Shown here piece by piece: positions 42,100-50,569 of a DNA stretch of 64,000 bases. How positions within the stretch are numbered: position 1 is the stretch's first letter; the number at the start of each line of letters is the position of its first letter. Source of the stretch: Hymenobacter elongatus (GTDB taxonomy: Bacteria; Bacteroidota; Bacteroidia; Cytophagales; Hymenobacteraceae); the NCBI RefSeq assembly GCF_004745955.1, contig NZ_SRLD01000014.1, positions 1 to 64,000 of the forward strand, given 5' to 3'. The notes under the pieces were generated by a model. The model saw only the letters and a list, made by a program, of their open reading frames with translations. It did no database searches and was not told the origin of the DNA. Position numbers and translations under genes: made by a program.

Positions 42100-42738
42100 T
42101 CAGCCAAATACCGTCGCCTCGGCCATGCCCCGGAAAAAGAGCGTCTGCTGCTGGGCCCGAAGCTGGAAGTGCGCCAATTCCTGGTGCAAATCGGGCATAC
42201 GGCGGCCACTGATACCGGTAGTGAGGCGGAAAAAGCGGTACATCGTGCTCTGCAAGGCTCGCTGCCATAGGGTGCGGGGCGGCCTAAAATCGGCTACCAG
42301 CCACGGGGCTCCGGTCCGCCGGGCCTGGTTGAGGCGGGCCACAATGCTCCGCAGGCGCAGGGGCTCAAACAAGTCGAGGAAGAAGAAGGTGACGATGGCG
42401 TCGAACGATTCCGTGGGCTGCAGCGCGTCTTCCGTGCCGAGTCGGAACTCCACCTGGCCCGCCCGGCTGGGTGCTTCCCGGAGCAATGTTTCCCGCGACT
42501 TGGCCAGCATCACCGCTGAGGCCTCTAAGTAGAGCACCCGAGCGTCGGGCTGCTGCCGCAACACTTCCGCCAGCACCCAGCCCGTGCCTCCCCCGATGAT
42601 AAGCACCCTGGGCCGCCCACCCGGCAGCCCGGCCAACGCCGCCTGCTGGGTGCGCCGCAGCGCATCGCCAAACACCAGTTGGGCCAGTTGGTCGTAGAAA
42701 GCAGCTACCCGGTCGAAGCCGGCATCGGCAAGTGACAT
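42100..42738 (-). CDS. Class I SAM-dependent methyltransferase
   Basis: This 212-residue cytosolic protein has the Rossmann methyltransferase motifs. Motif I is VLIIGGGTGWVLAEVLR (GGGTG), the acidic residue that binds the SAM ribose is in RVLYLEAS, and there are a later DAIVTFFFLDLFEPL and a C-terminal lid segment. The early FDRVAAFYDQLAQLVFG pattern resembles the UbiE/small-molecule methyltransferase group. The substrate is unknown. Start 42738 gives the usual short N-terminal helix; the upstream extension looks non-coding. Confidence 0.88.
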   Translation of the reverse strand: MSLADAGFDRVAAFYDQLAQLVFGDALRRTQQAALAGLPGGRPRVLIIGGGTGWVLAEVLRQQPDARVLYLEASAVMLAKSRETLLREAPSRAGQVEFRLGTEDALQPTESFDAIVTFFFLDLFEPLRLRSIVARLNQARRTGAPWLVADFRPPRTLWQRALQSTMYRFFRLTTGISGRRMPDLHQELAHFQLRAQQQTLFFRGMAEATVFG

Positions 42739-42852
42739 CTTCGGGAATAAAATGAGCGGGAGAATACAGGTAGGCGGTAAGCTGCCCAAGGTATTTCTGG
42801 CCAGTGAAGGGCGGGATTCGTATGCAGCAACATTACCATTTTCAGCGCAGCA

Positions 42853-43572
42853 ATGACTGATTATTTACGCCGCATCCTGGCCGGCTGCATGCTATTCATC
42901 GCCGAATTTGCCCTCACCCTGGGTATTGGTGTGCTAGGGGTAGTTGGGTTTCTGGCGCTGGGCCGCGAGGTGCTCGACCAGGACGCAGCCGTGTTCGATG
43001 CGCGGGCTTTTCACTGGGCGCGGCACATGCTGGGCGAGAATAAGAGTGGTTGGGTGGAGCAGACTACCTTCCTGGCCTCGCGCAATTTCATTACCACCGT
43101 AGCGCTGTTGCTCATTAGCTACTTTCTGTTTCTGCGCCGCCACCGCTGGTACACGCTGCTGGTCCCGGTGGTGGCTTTGGGGAGTATCACCTTGAACCTG
43201 GTGCTGAAAAATACCTACCAACGGCCCCGGCCCCTACTGCCGCTGGTATCGGCGTCGGGGCTGAGCTTTCCCAGCGGCCACGCCATGATCAGCGCTTCGT
43301 TTTACGGCCTCCTGATCTACTTGCTACTGACACACCTGCGCCGGCAAAAAGTTCTGCGCTGGCTGCTCATTGTGGCTCTGCTCGCTCTGATTTTCCTCAT
43401 CGGCCTCACGCGCGTTTACCTGCGGGTGCACTACGCTTCCGATGTGCTGGCAGGCTTCACGGCCGGCTTGGTTTGGCTGCTAATCGCCATTCCGCTGCTC
43501 CAGCAGATCGAAAAAACGGTAAAAGCCAGATTTAAATCCACCACGCAATTGACTGAAAAACAGCCTGGATAG
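42853..43572 (+). CDS. PAP2 family membrane phosphatase
   Basis: This 239-residue protein has about six helices and the three PAP2 motifs: KNTYQRPRP, PSGHAMIS and GLTRVYLRVHYASDVLAG. This order and spacing match undecaprenyl-pyrophosphate phosphatase and PgpB-like enzymes. It is closely related to the protein at 43872-44561: both share FPSGHAMI and HYA-DVLAGF. The two genes flank tRNA-Leu on the same strand. An Arg/Lys/Gln-rich tail follows the last helix. Confidence 0.92.
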   Translation: MTDYLRRILAGCMLFIAEFALTLGIGVLGVVGFLALGREVLDQDAAVFDARAFHWARHMLGENKSGWVEQTTFLASRNFITTVALLLISYFLFLRRHRWYTLLVPVVALGSITLNLVLKNTYQRPRPLLPLVSASGLSFPSGHAMISASFYGLLIYLLLTHLRRQKVLRWLLIVALLALIFLIGLTRVYLRVHYASDVLAGFTAGLVWLLIAIPLLQQIEKTVKARFKSTTQLTEKQPG

Positions 43573-43637
43573 CGGTTTTGAAAAGGTTTCAGCCGACTTT
43601 TTTTACCGCATAGTTGATAAAATACGCCCAAGGCCCG

Positions 43638-43645
43638 TATCTTTG
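43638..43645 (+). promoter_or_regulatory. Promoter of tRNA-Leu
   Basis: TATCTTTG is a perfect -7 element. TTG at 43614-43616 lies 21 bases upstream, fitting the Bacteroidota TTG-N19-21-TAnnTTTG layout. This is the best complete promoter in the window. Confidence 0.75.
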
Positions 43646-43693
43646 CATCGTTGAAAAGCACCTCCGATAGGGAAGTACACTTTTCAACGATGC
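43645..43693 (+). promoter_or_regulatory. Leader hairpin of the tRNA-Leu transcript
   Basis: The perfect 14-base inverted repeat GCATCGTTGAAAAG / CTTTTCAACGATGC has a 21-base loop. It begins at the end of the -7 box and ends four bases before the tRNA. The predicted pre-tRNA leader would fold on itself just upstream of the RNase P cut. Confidence 0.65.
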
Positions 43694-43696
43694 GTT

Positions 43697-43781
43697 GCGC
43701 TTGTGGCGAAATTGGTAGACGCGCTGTCTTCAGGCGGCAGTTCCGCAAGGTGTGAGAGTTCGAGTCTCTCCGAGCGCACCA
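43697..43781 (+). tRNA. tRNA-Leu (anticodon CAG)
   Basis: The acceptor stem GCGCTTG pairs with CGAGCGC. The D-arm holds AAATTGGTAGACGC. The anticodon stem CTGTC/GGCAG encloses loop TTCAGGC, giving anticodon CAG. A class II variable arm of 13 bases follows, then T-arm GAGAG-TTCGAGT-CTCTC and an encoded CCA end. It is followed by its own terminator. Confidence 0.93.
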
Positions 43782-43783
43782 CG

Positions 43784-43812
43784 AAAGCCGATCCGAAAGG
43801 ATCGGCTTTTTT
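43784..43812 (+). terminator. Terminator of tRNA-Leu
   Basis: An 11-base stem AAAGCCGATCC/GGATCGGCTTT closes on a GAAA tetraloop and runs into a T6 tract, starting three bases after the CCA end. Confidence 0.85.
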
Positions 43813-43871
43813 GTTTTCCGGCCCGCCCGCTTCCGCCTACCTTGCCCATTATTTCCCAGCCCCTGCTTGGT

Positions 43872-44561
43872 ATGAAACCGCTCGTCACGCGCCTCTTTAC
43901 GCTGCTTACTTTCCTGGCTGTGGAGGTGGGCGTGTTGCTGCTGGTGTTTCTGAGCAACATGGTTGCCTTCTTCTACCTCACGCGGGTCGTGTTCGTGGAG
44001 CGGTCCATGGTGCTGGACCAAGCTGCTTTTGCCCAGCTCGATGCGCTCCGGGCCGCGCTGCCGGGCCTTACCCAGTGGGTTATCGTGGTCACGTTTTTCG
44101 CGTCGGCTCCCTTTCTGGTGCTGGCGGCCGTGGGTATTCCGGCCGTGCTGGTCTGGGCCAAGCGGCGGCGCGAAGCGGTTGAGGTGTTCTGGGCCGTAGC
44201 CGGCTCAGCCATCCTCAACCAGCTCTTCAAAACCCACTTTCACCGTCTGCGCCCCGATACGGCCCTGTTTCCGCAGCTGGGCCTGAGCTTTCCCAGCGGC
44301 CACGCCATGATTGGAATGGCCCTCTACGGCTGTCTGGCCTGGCAGCTGTGGCGGCACCGGCGCCATCCGCAGCTGGCCGTAGCGCTGCTGCTGTGGGCGG
44401 TGCTCATCGGCCTCACCCGGATTTACCTGCATGTGCACTATGCCACCGACGTGCTGGCCGGCTTCGTTGCCGGACTGAGCTGGCTGGTGCTGCTGCGCTC
44501 GGGCCTGCATCTGTGGTGGCGCGAGCAGGCGAAAGTGGAGGACAGTGAAGTGGTGGGCTAA
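43872..44561 (+). CDS. PAP2 family membrane phosphatase (paralogue)
   Basis: The 229-residue integral membrane protein has KTHFHRLRP, FPSGHAMIGMALYG and GLTRIYLHVHYATDVLAGF. It is a tandem paralogue of the gene at 42853. The N-terminal half is more divergent and has a longer hydrophobic start. ATG 43872 follows a TACCTTGC element (43838-43845). The C-terminal tail is acidic (VEDSEVV). The pair probably arose by duplication around the tRNA. Confidence 0.9.
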   Translation: MKPLVTRLFTLLTFLAVEVGVLLLVFLSNMVAFFYLTRVVFVERSMVLDQAAFAQLDALRAALPGLTQWVIVVTFFASAPFLVLAAVGIPAVLVWAKRRREAVEVFWAVAGSAILNQLFKTHFHRLRPDTALFPQLGLSFPSGHAMIGMALYGCLAWQLWRHRRHPQLAVALLLWAVLIGLTRIYLHVHYATDVLAGFVAGLSWLVLLRSGLHLWWREQAKVEDSEVVG

Positions 44562-44635
44562 TGTTGCATCGTCTGTGTCATTCTGAGCATGGCAAAGCAT
44601 CTTCCTTAGTTGTGTGCTACCCATTATTCAACCAG

Positions 44636-44671
44636 CAAAGCCCTTTGCCACCACAGCGGCAAAGGGCTTTG
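44636..44671. terminator. Bidirectional terminator, 14-base stem
   Basis: CAAAGCCCTTTGCC and its complement pair around an 8-base loop, between the convergent PAP2 and GAF-protein genes. A half-palindromic repeat-like segment (GTCATTCTGAGCATGGC) lies at about 44578. Confidence 0.75.
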
Positions 44672-44763
44672 TTCGCTTATTGACCTGGCTGGGTAGATGG
44701 AAAAAGGCCCTTCGCCGTATTCAGAACGATAGACGAATCTGAGTTAGAATCAACCTTGCCATC

Positions 44764-47097
44764 CTACAGCTTCACTTTCACCCGCAATGCCAACAGGCCT
44801 TTGACGCCCTGTAGCTCTTCCAGTTCCAGCTCTTCCACTTCCGGCTCCAGCATGCTACGGTCCTGCAGGTAGTCGATGTACTCCATGTACTCGGCCGCTT
44901 CGCGGGGCTGGGCATAGACCAGGGCAATCTTGCCCGGCTGCGTGAGCCGCTCTCCGGTGCCCGCTACGGTGGCTTTATCAATGCGTTTCTTGATGATTTC
45001 GTAGCGGATATTGTAGGCCCCATCGACGTCGAACTGCCGCTCATCCTGCCGGAAGCGGATACTCAGGGACTGGCCGTGGATCAGAATAAGCTGGGTGGTT
45101 TCGAGCGGTACGGCCAGGCGCGGCTGTAGCGCGGCCGTGCGGCGTGTTATTTCGACCGTCACCAGCAGTTGCCACAGGCGCAGGTTTTTCAGAAATACCA
45201 GATCAAAGGGCTTGTTTTCGACCAGGGACGCCCCCACGTAGATGTTGTGCTCCACGCCATCGGTTTTGAAGCGCTGGAAATAGTGCGGGAACATCAGCTG
45301 GGCCTTGGCCTCTTCTTCGTCGAGATAGTCGCTTACTGTGTCGTTGAGCAAGGTCACGCTCTGCTCAAAGTCCTTACGGCGCTTGTAGAGGATGCCCAAC
45401 TCGGGGTCGATGTTGCTCCAGTAGTGCGCTATAACCGGCCGCAGCTCCGGCGTGTTGGTGCCCAGGTACTCAAACAAGGGCTCTACTTCCGCCTTCAGTG
45501 ACTCAAAAATACTGACTTCGTCGCCCGTCAGGATGCCCTGGCGCAGGCGGCGCAGGTTCTTATTGACGTAGAACTTCAACTCATCCAGAATGGGCAGCTG
45601 CTGAAATGCGGAGGCCTTCTTGAGTACTTTGTTGGCCAGCGTGAGGTGCTCAATCAGGTCGCCTTGAATGGCCTCGTTCCGGGCCGTGCTGCTGCCGCGA
45701 ATGTCGCTGGCGCCGTGCAGCGGATACACGTCCTGGAAGATAATATCCTCCATTTCGGCGCTCTTATTGCCCTCTTCGATCTTGTTGAGCAGGTTCAGGG
45801 CCGCATCGGTGAAGCGCCATTCCATGGTGGGATGAATGGCCGTAAACTTTTCCTTGATAATGGCCTGCACCCGCGTCTGGATTTCCTCCGAGTTGCGTTT
45901 CACGGCCACCGCAAATAGTGGCACGAACTGGGTAACTTCCTCGATGCAGAACTCATCCAGGTCGCCTACGTTGGGCGAGCCTAGCTCCAGCAGGCCTACC
46001 GTGTCGTCGCCGTAAGGCAGCAGGGCCAGAATGGCGCTTTTGATACCAATGCTCAGAATCTGCTCGCGCAGGTCTTCGGGAATGTCGGCCTGGGCTACGT
46101 TTTGCAGCACCAGCGGCTGCCGGTCCAGCAGCAGCTGGTTGTAGATGCGCCGAAAGCCCGACCCGGCATCCTGGTTGTTGAGCTGCTTGGTCAGGAAGCT
46201 ATGGTTGATTTTGCGGCCAAAATCCACAAAAGCCCGCTTTTTATCGTCGTAGGCGGCAATACCCAACTGTAGAAACGGCCGGCCAAACAGCACGCGCAGC
46301 TTCTCCTGAATTTGCTCCAGGCGGTCGGAAGCCTGCAGCACGTCGCGCTCCAGCAGGTCGTATTTCAGCTCCGATAATATTTCCTGCTCCGTTACATCCA
46401 CCAAGTGCAGAATGTTGAAGCCCTCGAGCACGAAGCGCTCGGGCGGGAGCAGCTCGTGCCACAAGTCGGCGCGGTGCAGGTTGTGGCCCAGGTGCTCAAT
46501 CTGGGCGGGCGTCAGGTCGGGCTTTTCGCCCATCAGCCGCACATCCACAAACGACGAGTTGTAGCCCACACCGTAATGGCGGTAGGAGCCGATGTTGTAG
46601 TCGGGTACGGTGAAGATGATGGTGCCTTGCAGCGGCAGATGCACGCCGTATATCTTGTCCAGAATCAATTGGTATACCATGCGCGCCATGTAGATATCCA
46701 TGGTGCGCGTGTCGAAGTTGAGGGGCTGCTTAACGGTTTTATTGTTGTTAAGCAGCACTTCCGCAAACTTGGGCGTGTGGTAAAAGCTCAGGCGCTGAAA
46801 GGGCGGCACCGCGCCGCTGATATCGGTCTGAAACGAGGCGGGCGGAAACACGGCCATCAGCAGCGTCTCGACCAAGTCGCAGCTGCAATCCAGCACACTC
46901 AGGTCGGTGATGGGCCCCCGGCACCAGGGCGCAGCCGCCACCTGCTCGGCGATGGAGCGGGCCAGCAGCGCTACGCCGGGGTTGGGGTCATTCTCGCGGG
47001 CCTGCCAGTAGGCAATGATAGGCTCCAGGCTGAGGTGCGTTTCGAACGGAAAAGCCAGGGTAGTTGCAGCCGGGTGGGCGGTAGGTTCTCGTAGCAT
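44764..47097 (-). CDS. Large GAF-domain protein of unknown function
   Basis: This 777-residue cytosolic protein has no signal peptide. A long N-terminal region of unknown fold (about 1-240) is followed by a GAF domain at about 290-430 (FDYDKKRAFVDFGRKINHS-like start, VLQNVAQADIPEDLREQIL, ILALLPYGDDTVGLLELGSP). A helical region and a C-terminal part (ENKPFDLVFLKNLRLWQLL) complete it. GAF domains bind small ligands or signal. No kinase, cyclase or DNA-binding output domain is visible, so it may be a signalling scaffold. Similar full-length proteins occur across Cytophagales. Confidence 0.85.
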   Translation of the reverse strand: MLREPTAHPAATTLAFPFETHLSLEPIIAYWQARENDPNPGVALLARSIAEQVAAAPWCRGPITDLSVLDCSCDLVETLLMAVFPPASFQTDISGAVPPFQRLSFYHTPKFAEVLLNNNKTVKQPLNFDTRTMDIYMARMVYQLILDKIYGVHLPLQGTIIFTVPDYNIGSYRHYGVGYNSSFVDVRLMGEKPDLTPAQIEHLGHNLHRADLWHELLPPERFVLEGFNILHLVDVTEQEILSELKYDLLERDVLQASDRLEQIQEKLRVLFGRPFLQLGIAAYDDKKRAFVDFGRKINHSFLTKQLNNQDAGSGFRRIYNQLLLDRQPLVLQNVAQADIPEDLREQILSIGIKSAILALLPYGDDTVGLLELGSPNVGDLDEFCIEEVTQFVPLFAVAVKRNSEEIQTRVQAIIKEKFTAIHPTMEWRFTDAALNLLNKIEEGNKSAEMEDIIFQDVYPLHGASDIRGSSTARNEAIQGDLIEHLTLANKVLKKASAFQQLPILDELKFYVNKNLRRLRQGILTGDEVSIFESLKAEVEPLFEYLGTNTPELRPVIAHYWSNIDPELGILYKRRKDFEQSVTLLNDTVSDYLDEEEAKAQLMFPHYFQRFKTDGVEHNIYVGASLVENKPFDLVFLKNLRLWQLLVTVEITRRTAALQPRLAVPLETTQLILIHGQSLSIRFRQDERQFDVDGAYNIRYEIIKKRIDKATVAGTGERLTQPGKIALVYAQPREAAEYMEYIDYLQDRSMLEPEVEELELEELQGVKGLLALRVKVKL

Positions 47098-47234
47098 AAG
47101 TGCGGATATAACAGCTCGTCTTGGCGGATTGATTCACAGTGCGCGCGGCAGTCGGTGGAGCTGTATACGCACCGCGCCCAGACCCGGACGACGGCACTGG
47201 AAATGGCCGTTTCCGCGCCGCCGCCCCTGGTAGC

Positions 47235-47753
47235 TCAGGGTTTGCTCAGCGGAATATACACCGGTTTATCCTCGCCAGTCGGGTCGTAAGCGTCATAGCG
47301 CACGCCGTTCACGCGCAAGGACTTGCGCAGGTTGCGGTAGCAGGTGCAGCAGCCACTCTCGCTCTCAAAGCGGCCTTCGACACGCAGGGAGTCAATCACG
47401 AATCTGCGGACCGGGTGCGTCAGCCGAATGGTGTATTGGTAGTTCGTAAAGCGCACCCCCAGGGCCGTGAAAGGGCCGGTGGGGCCAAGCACCAGCGAGT
47501 CACCCGCGTTGGCCGGCGTCCGGATGATACGGATGGAGTCGCCCTTAAAAGCACTTTTCGGGTCCAGGGCTTTGCGCTGGATATAAACAGTATCCACTTC
47601 AGCCGCCGAAAATTGGCCCGGGCCCAGAGTGAAGCGGAAGAAAACGACATCGTCGTTATTGTCCCGGCAAAAGCAGGTGTTGTTGACGCAGCAGGCCGAA
47701 ACAGCCAAAGTCGCGCCGAGCAGAAGAAACCAGGTAAGAAGTTTGCGTAGCAT
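47235..47753 (-). CDS. Hypothetical lipoprotein
   Basis: The 172-residue product starts at ATG 47753 with a lipoprotein signal ending LAVSAC. The mature part begins with four more Cys residues in a short stretch (CVNNTCFCRDNND) and continues as a beta-rich domain (VVFFRFTLGPGQFSAAEV, DSLVLGPTGPFTALGVRF). A second Cys cluster (SGCCTCYR) follows near the end. The paired clusters suggest disulfides or metal binding. I do not recognise the family. A perfect TACCTTTG element lies seven bases before the ATG. Confidence 0.72.
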   Translation of the reverse strand: MLRKLLTWFLLLGATLAVSACCVNNTCFCRDNNDDVVFFRFTLGPGQFSAAEVDTVYIQRKALDPKSAFKGDSIRIIRTPANAGDSLVLGPTGPFTALGVRFTNYQYTIRLTHPVRRFVIDSLRVEGRFESESGCCTCYRNLRKSLRVNGVRYDAYDPTGEDKPVYIPLSKP

Positions 47754-47760
47754 AGCCAGC

Positions 47761-47768
47761 CAAAGGTA
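47761..47768 (-). promoter_or_regulatory. -7 promoter element of the 47753 lipoprotein gene
   Basis: On the minus strand this is TACCTTTG, followed by seven bases and the ATG. It implies a leader of only a few nucleotides and supports 47753 over the upstream in-frame ATG at 47786. Confidence 0.55.
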
Positions 47769-47829
47769 AGGCCCTAAACGCAGCATCCCGATAACGGCGG
47801 GCGGTGCGGTCAGAAATCAACGAAAAACA

Positions 47830-47859
47830 AGAAGCCAGCCCCGGACGGGGCTGGCTTCT
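47830..47859 (-). terminator. Terminator after the 47881 gene
   Basis: AGAAGCCAGCCCC and its complement form a 13-base stem with loop GGAC, 21 bases downstream of the stop; TTGTTTTTCG follows on the minus strand. Confidence 0.75.
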
Positions 47860-47880
47860 ACTACGAACAAAGCGGCGGTC

Positions 47881-48738
47881 TTATTGCTTGACGAAGCGCT
47901 TGGTTTCGGTGCCCGAGCGGGTCGTTATTTTATAGAAATATGTCCCGTTAGGTAGGTCGCTCAGGTTGGTGGTCAGCGTGTGGCTGCCTTTTTCCTGCTG
48001 CTCGTTTTGCACCACGGGGCGCAGCGTGTTGCCGCGGCCATCCAGGATTTCGATGGTAACGGGGCCGGCTTTCCTCACTGAGTACTCCAGCTGGTTGGTT
48101 GCAGCAGCCGGGTTCGGGTACACGGCCGTAGCCGTAGCCGTAGCATTGTCTGCGGCTGCCGAAGCTGGGGCGTTCGGGTCGAGCAGCAGGAACTTCGCGG
48201 GCCGGAGAAACTGCCCTAAGTGGCCCTGGTGGTGCCGCAGCTCGCGGTGCTTGGCCAGCTGCTCGGGTGTAGCATACCTGGCCGCAATAGCCTTAAGGTC
48301 AGTAGCCCACTGGTCTTTCTGGGGCTGGATTTCCTGCGCCAATTGCGTTAGCGGAGCCTCGTATTTTTTGGCCAGTAAGCCCACTTTTACCATAATTTCC
48401 CGGCTGGCGGAGCGCAGTTCCTGCTGCTGAGCATCGGTGAGGGCGAGGCGCGTTTCGGTAGTGCCGCTCGGCCGCATACTTTCCTGCAGGGCTTTGCCTC
48501 GCAGGCGTAGCTCCCGAAGCTGGGTGCGGTAGGTAGCCAGCTGGGCTTTGTCATCGGCCGAGAGCTGGGTTTCCAGCTTCTGACGCTGCTGCCGCACTAC
48601 AGGCAGCACATTGGCCTGGTAATAGGCTTTTACTTCCTGGCGGCCAGGCTTGTCGTCGCGGCCTTTGGCGAAGGTGCCGGGGCCGGCCAGCAGCACGGCC
48701 AGCAGCAGTAGGGTGGCTGTAAACAGAGGAAGTTTCAT
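47881..48738 (-). CDS. T9SS-sorted protein with a helical Spy-like region
   Basis: This 285-residue protein has a signal peptide ending GTFA. A long charged helical part (about 30-180) contains VVRQQRQKLETQLSADDKAQ and LALTDAQQQELRSASREIM, reminiscent of Spy/CpxP-type periplasmic chaperones (LTxxQ-like LTDAQQ). A type A T9SS sorting domain ends it (AVYPNPAAATNQLEYSV through GTYFYKITTRSGTETKRFVKQ). Export by T9SS is strongly indicated; the Spy likeness is weak. It is monocistronic with terminators on both sides. Confidence 0.82.
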   Translation of the reverse strand: MKLPLFTATLLLLAVLLAGPGTFAKGRDDKPGRQEVKAYYQANVLPVVRQQRQKLETQLSADDKAQLATYRTQLRELRLRGKALQESMRPSGTTETRLALTDAQQQELRSASREIMVKVGLLAKKYEAPLTQLAQEIQPQKDQWATDLKAIAARYATPEQLAKHRELRHHQGHLGQFLRPAKFLLLDPNAPASAAADNATATATAVYPNPAAATNQLEYSVRKAGPVTIEILDGRGNTLRPVVQNEQQEKGSHTLTTNLSDLPNGTYFYKITTRSGTETKRFVKQ

Positions 48739-48819
48739 ACGTCTGATAGATAAATTCGTGGGTGCCAATCTTCAGCTCATAGATGCGTGAGGCACGGCAA
48801 CGTTTAATCAGAAACGAAA

Positions 48820-48853
48820 AAAAACCACTCCGGCGTATGCCGGAGCGGTTTTT
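48820..48853 (-). terminator. Rho-independent terminator after the M16 pair
   Basis: A 15-base stem (AAAAACCACTCCGGC against GCCGGAGCGGTTTTT; the one mismatch becomes G-U in the minus-strand RNA) is followed by a long T tract on the minus strand. Confidence 0.85.
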
Positions 48854-48937
48854 ATGTACAGAGGCCGTTTAGGAAGCCTGTCGTTCTGAATTGATTATAT
48901 CTACTTCCTGCACAGTTTCATAACAGCTGAATACGAC

Positions 48938-50494
48938 TTACTTAAATGTGTCTTTGGTATCCACGATTTTCACCTCGGTCACGTTCAGCTTGTAGGCCGC
49001 TATCTGCGCGTCTTCGGCTACTACGGCCTTGGGCAGCCCTTCGCTTACTACCTTGGCATAGCTCATGGGCGAAGGTGTGTTTTGCTTCAGCACCTCGGCC
49101 AGCGCCTGAACCTCGCTGTCGTCCGTCACGATGGTGACGTACATGTTCTGGGTTTGCCAGTGCTTTTTGATGGCCTTATTCACATCGTCGAGCGTGAGCT
49201 TGGCCAACTGGCCGTCCAGCTCCCGCAGGTAGTCTTTGCGGCCATAGAACTTGGAATCGAGCAAAAATCCCAGCTGCTTGGCGGGTGTGGTGCCGTAGAG
49301 CTTCACGTAGGAGCGCAGGAAAGTGCGCGTTATTTCGAAGTCTTCCTTGGTCAGGCCACTCTGTACCAGGTTGTCCATTTCGCGCACGGCCAGGCGCAGG
49401 GCGAAGGGCGCATGGCCTACTTTCAGCGTGCCCAGCTCGGCGGGGTATTGCTTGCGCAGGCCTTCGGCAATCTGCACGGGGCGCAGCCACAGGCTGGTAT
49501 AGTTGGCGTGGCGGGGCACGCCGGGCACGGGCAGCATGTTAGAGCCGCCATTTTCATACCACTCGATGTAGCTGTAGTCGCCGTAGTTCATCGAGCGGGT
49601 CGAGCGGATCTTGTCGTAGAGCTTGCCGTAGCTTTTGCGGTGCTCCCCGAGAAAGGAGTTGGCCACCATCAGGGCTGCGAAGTCGTCGCTGGCGCGGGTG
49701 GTCTGGATGGGGAAGCCCGCGTATACGGCCGAGCCCAGGGCGTCGGTTTTGCTGATGATTTCGACCCGAATGCCTTTGGGAGCCGCCACCGTAGGCACTA
49801 CAGCCTTGGCCGTGCTTTTGGGCAGCTTCTCCAAATCATCCTTCAGCTTTTTAGCAAACGACGCGGGGTAGTTGCCGGCAATGCCGATAGTGAGGTTGTC
49901 TTTGCCGAAAGCAGCGGCGTAATAGGCTTTCACATCGGCCAGCGTGAGGCTTTTCACGCCGGCGGCGGTGCCGCGCGTCATGTGCTGAAAGCGCGTGCCC
50001 CGAAACAGCTGGTCTTCAAGAGCAAACTTGCTGTAGTCCTCATCCGACGAAGCCCGGATGACCTGCTCCACGTAGTTGAGCTGGTTGGACTTGAGCCGGT
50101 CAAAATCCTCCTGGGTGAAGCTGGGCGTGAGCATCAGCCCCTGGAGTACCGGGTAAAACTTGTCGATAAAGTCGCGGTGAAACTCGAAGGTAAAGGTGGT
50201 CACTTCCTTGTCGATGGTGGCATAGTACTGCGTGGCCATCGGGTAGAGAAAGTCCTTGAGCTGGGCCGGGGTCATGGCTTTGGTGCCGCCTTCGGTCAGT
50301 AGCTGGCCGGTGAGGTAGGTAAGGCCTTCCTTGCCCACGGGGTCGGCAGAGGAGCCGTTACGGAATTGCAGCTTCACCACCACTTTCGAGGCGTTGGGCT
50401 GGCGCAGCTCCACTACGTCGGCGGCCCGTGTTGGGGCGGCAGCGGCCACGCTCAGCGCGCCGGCGAACAGGAGGCGGGAAAAAATATGTTTCAT
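48938..50494 (-). CDS. M16 family peptidase-like protein, probably inactive subunit
   Basis: This 518-residue periplasmic protein has a signal peptide ending PTRAAD and the two-domain M16 fold. The place where HxxEH should lie reads GLTYLTGQLLTEGG, so the zinc motif is lost. In pitrilysin-type pairs one chain is catalytic and the other completes the chamber. The catalytic partner is encoded directly upstream (50570-51961, gap 75 bases), so the two likely form a heterodimer. Landmarks such as TIGIAGNYPASFAKKLKDDL and AVYAGFPIQTTRASDDFAAL confirm the family. Confidence 0.9.
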   Translation of the reverse strand: MKHIFSRLLFAGALSVAAAAPTRAADVVELRQPNASKVVVKLQFRNGSSADPVGKEGLTYLTGQLLTEGGTKAMTPAQLKDFLYPMATQYYATIDKEVTTFTFEFHRDFIDKFYPVLQGLMLTPSFTQEDFDRLKSNQLNYVEQVIRASSDEDYSKFALEDQLFRGTRFQHMTRGTAAGVKSLTLADVKAYYAAAFGKDNLTIGIAGNYPASFAKKLKDDLEKLPKSTAKAVVPTVAAPKGIRVEIISKTDALGSAVYAGFPIQTTRASDDFAALMVANSFLGEHRKSYGKLYDKIRSTRSMNYGDYSYIEWYENGGSNMLPVPGVPRHANYTSLWLRPVQIAEGLRKQYPAELGTLKVGHAPFALRLAVREMDNLVQSGLTKEDFEITRTFLRSYVKLYGTTPAKQLGFLLDSKFYGRKDYLRELDGQLAKLTLDDVNKAIKKHWQTQNMYVTIVTDDSEVQALAEVLKQNTPSPMSYAKVVSEGLPKAVVAEDAQIAAYKLNVTEVKIVDTKDTFK

Positions 50495-50569
50495 TGGAGA
50501 AGATATGCTACCCGGCCGAGGCCCGGTGAATCAGAGAATGAAGTCGTCGTCGCGAAAGAAAGGCCGGAG

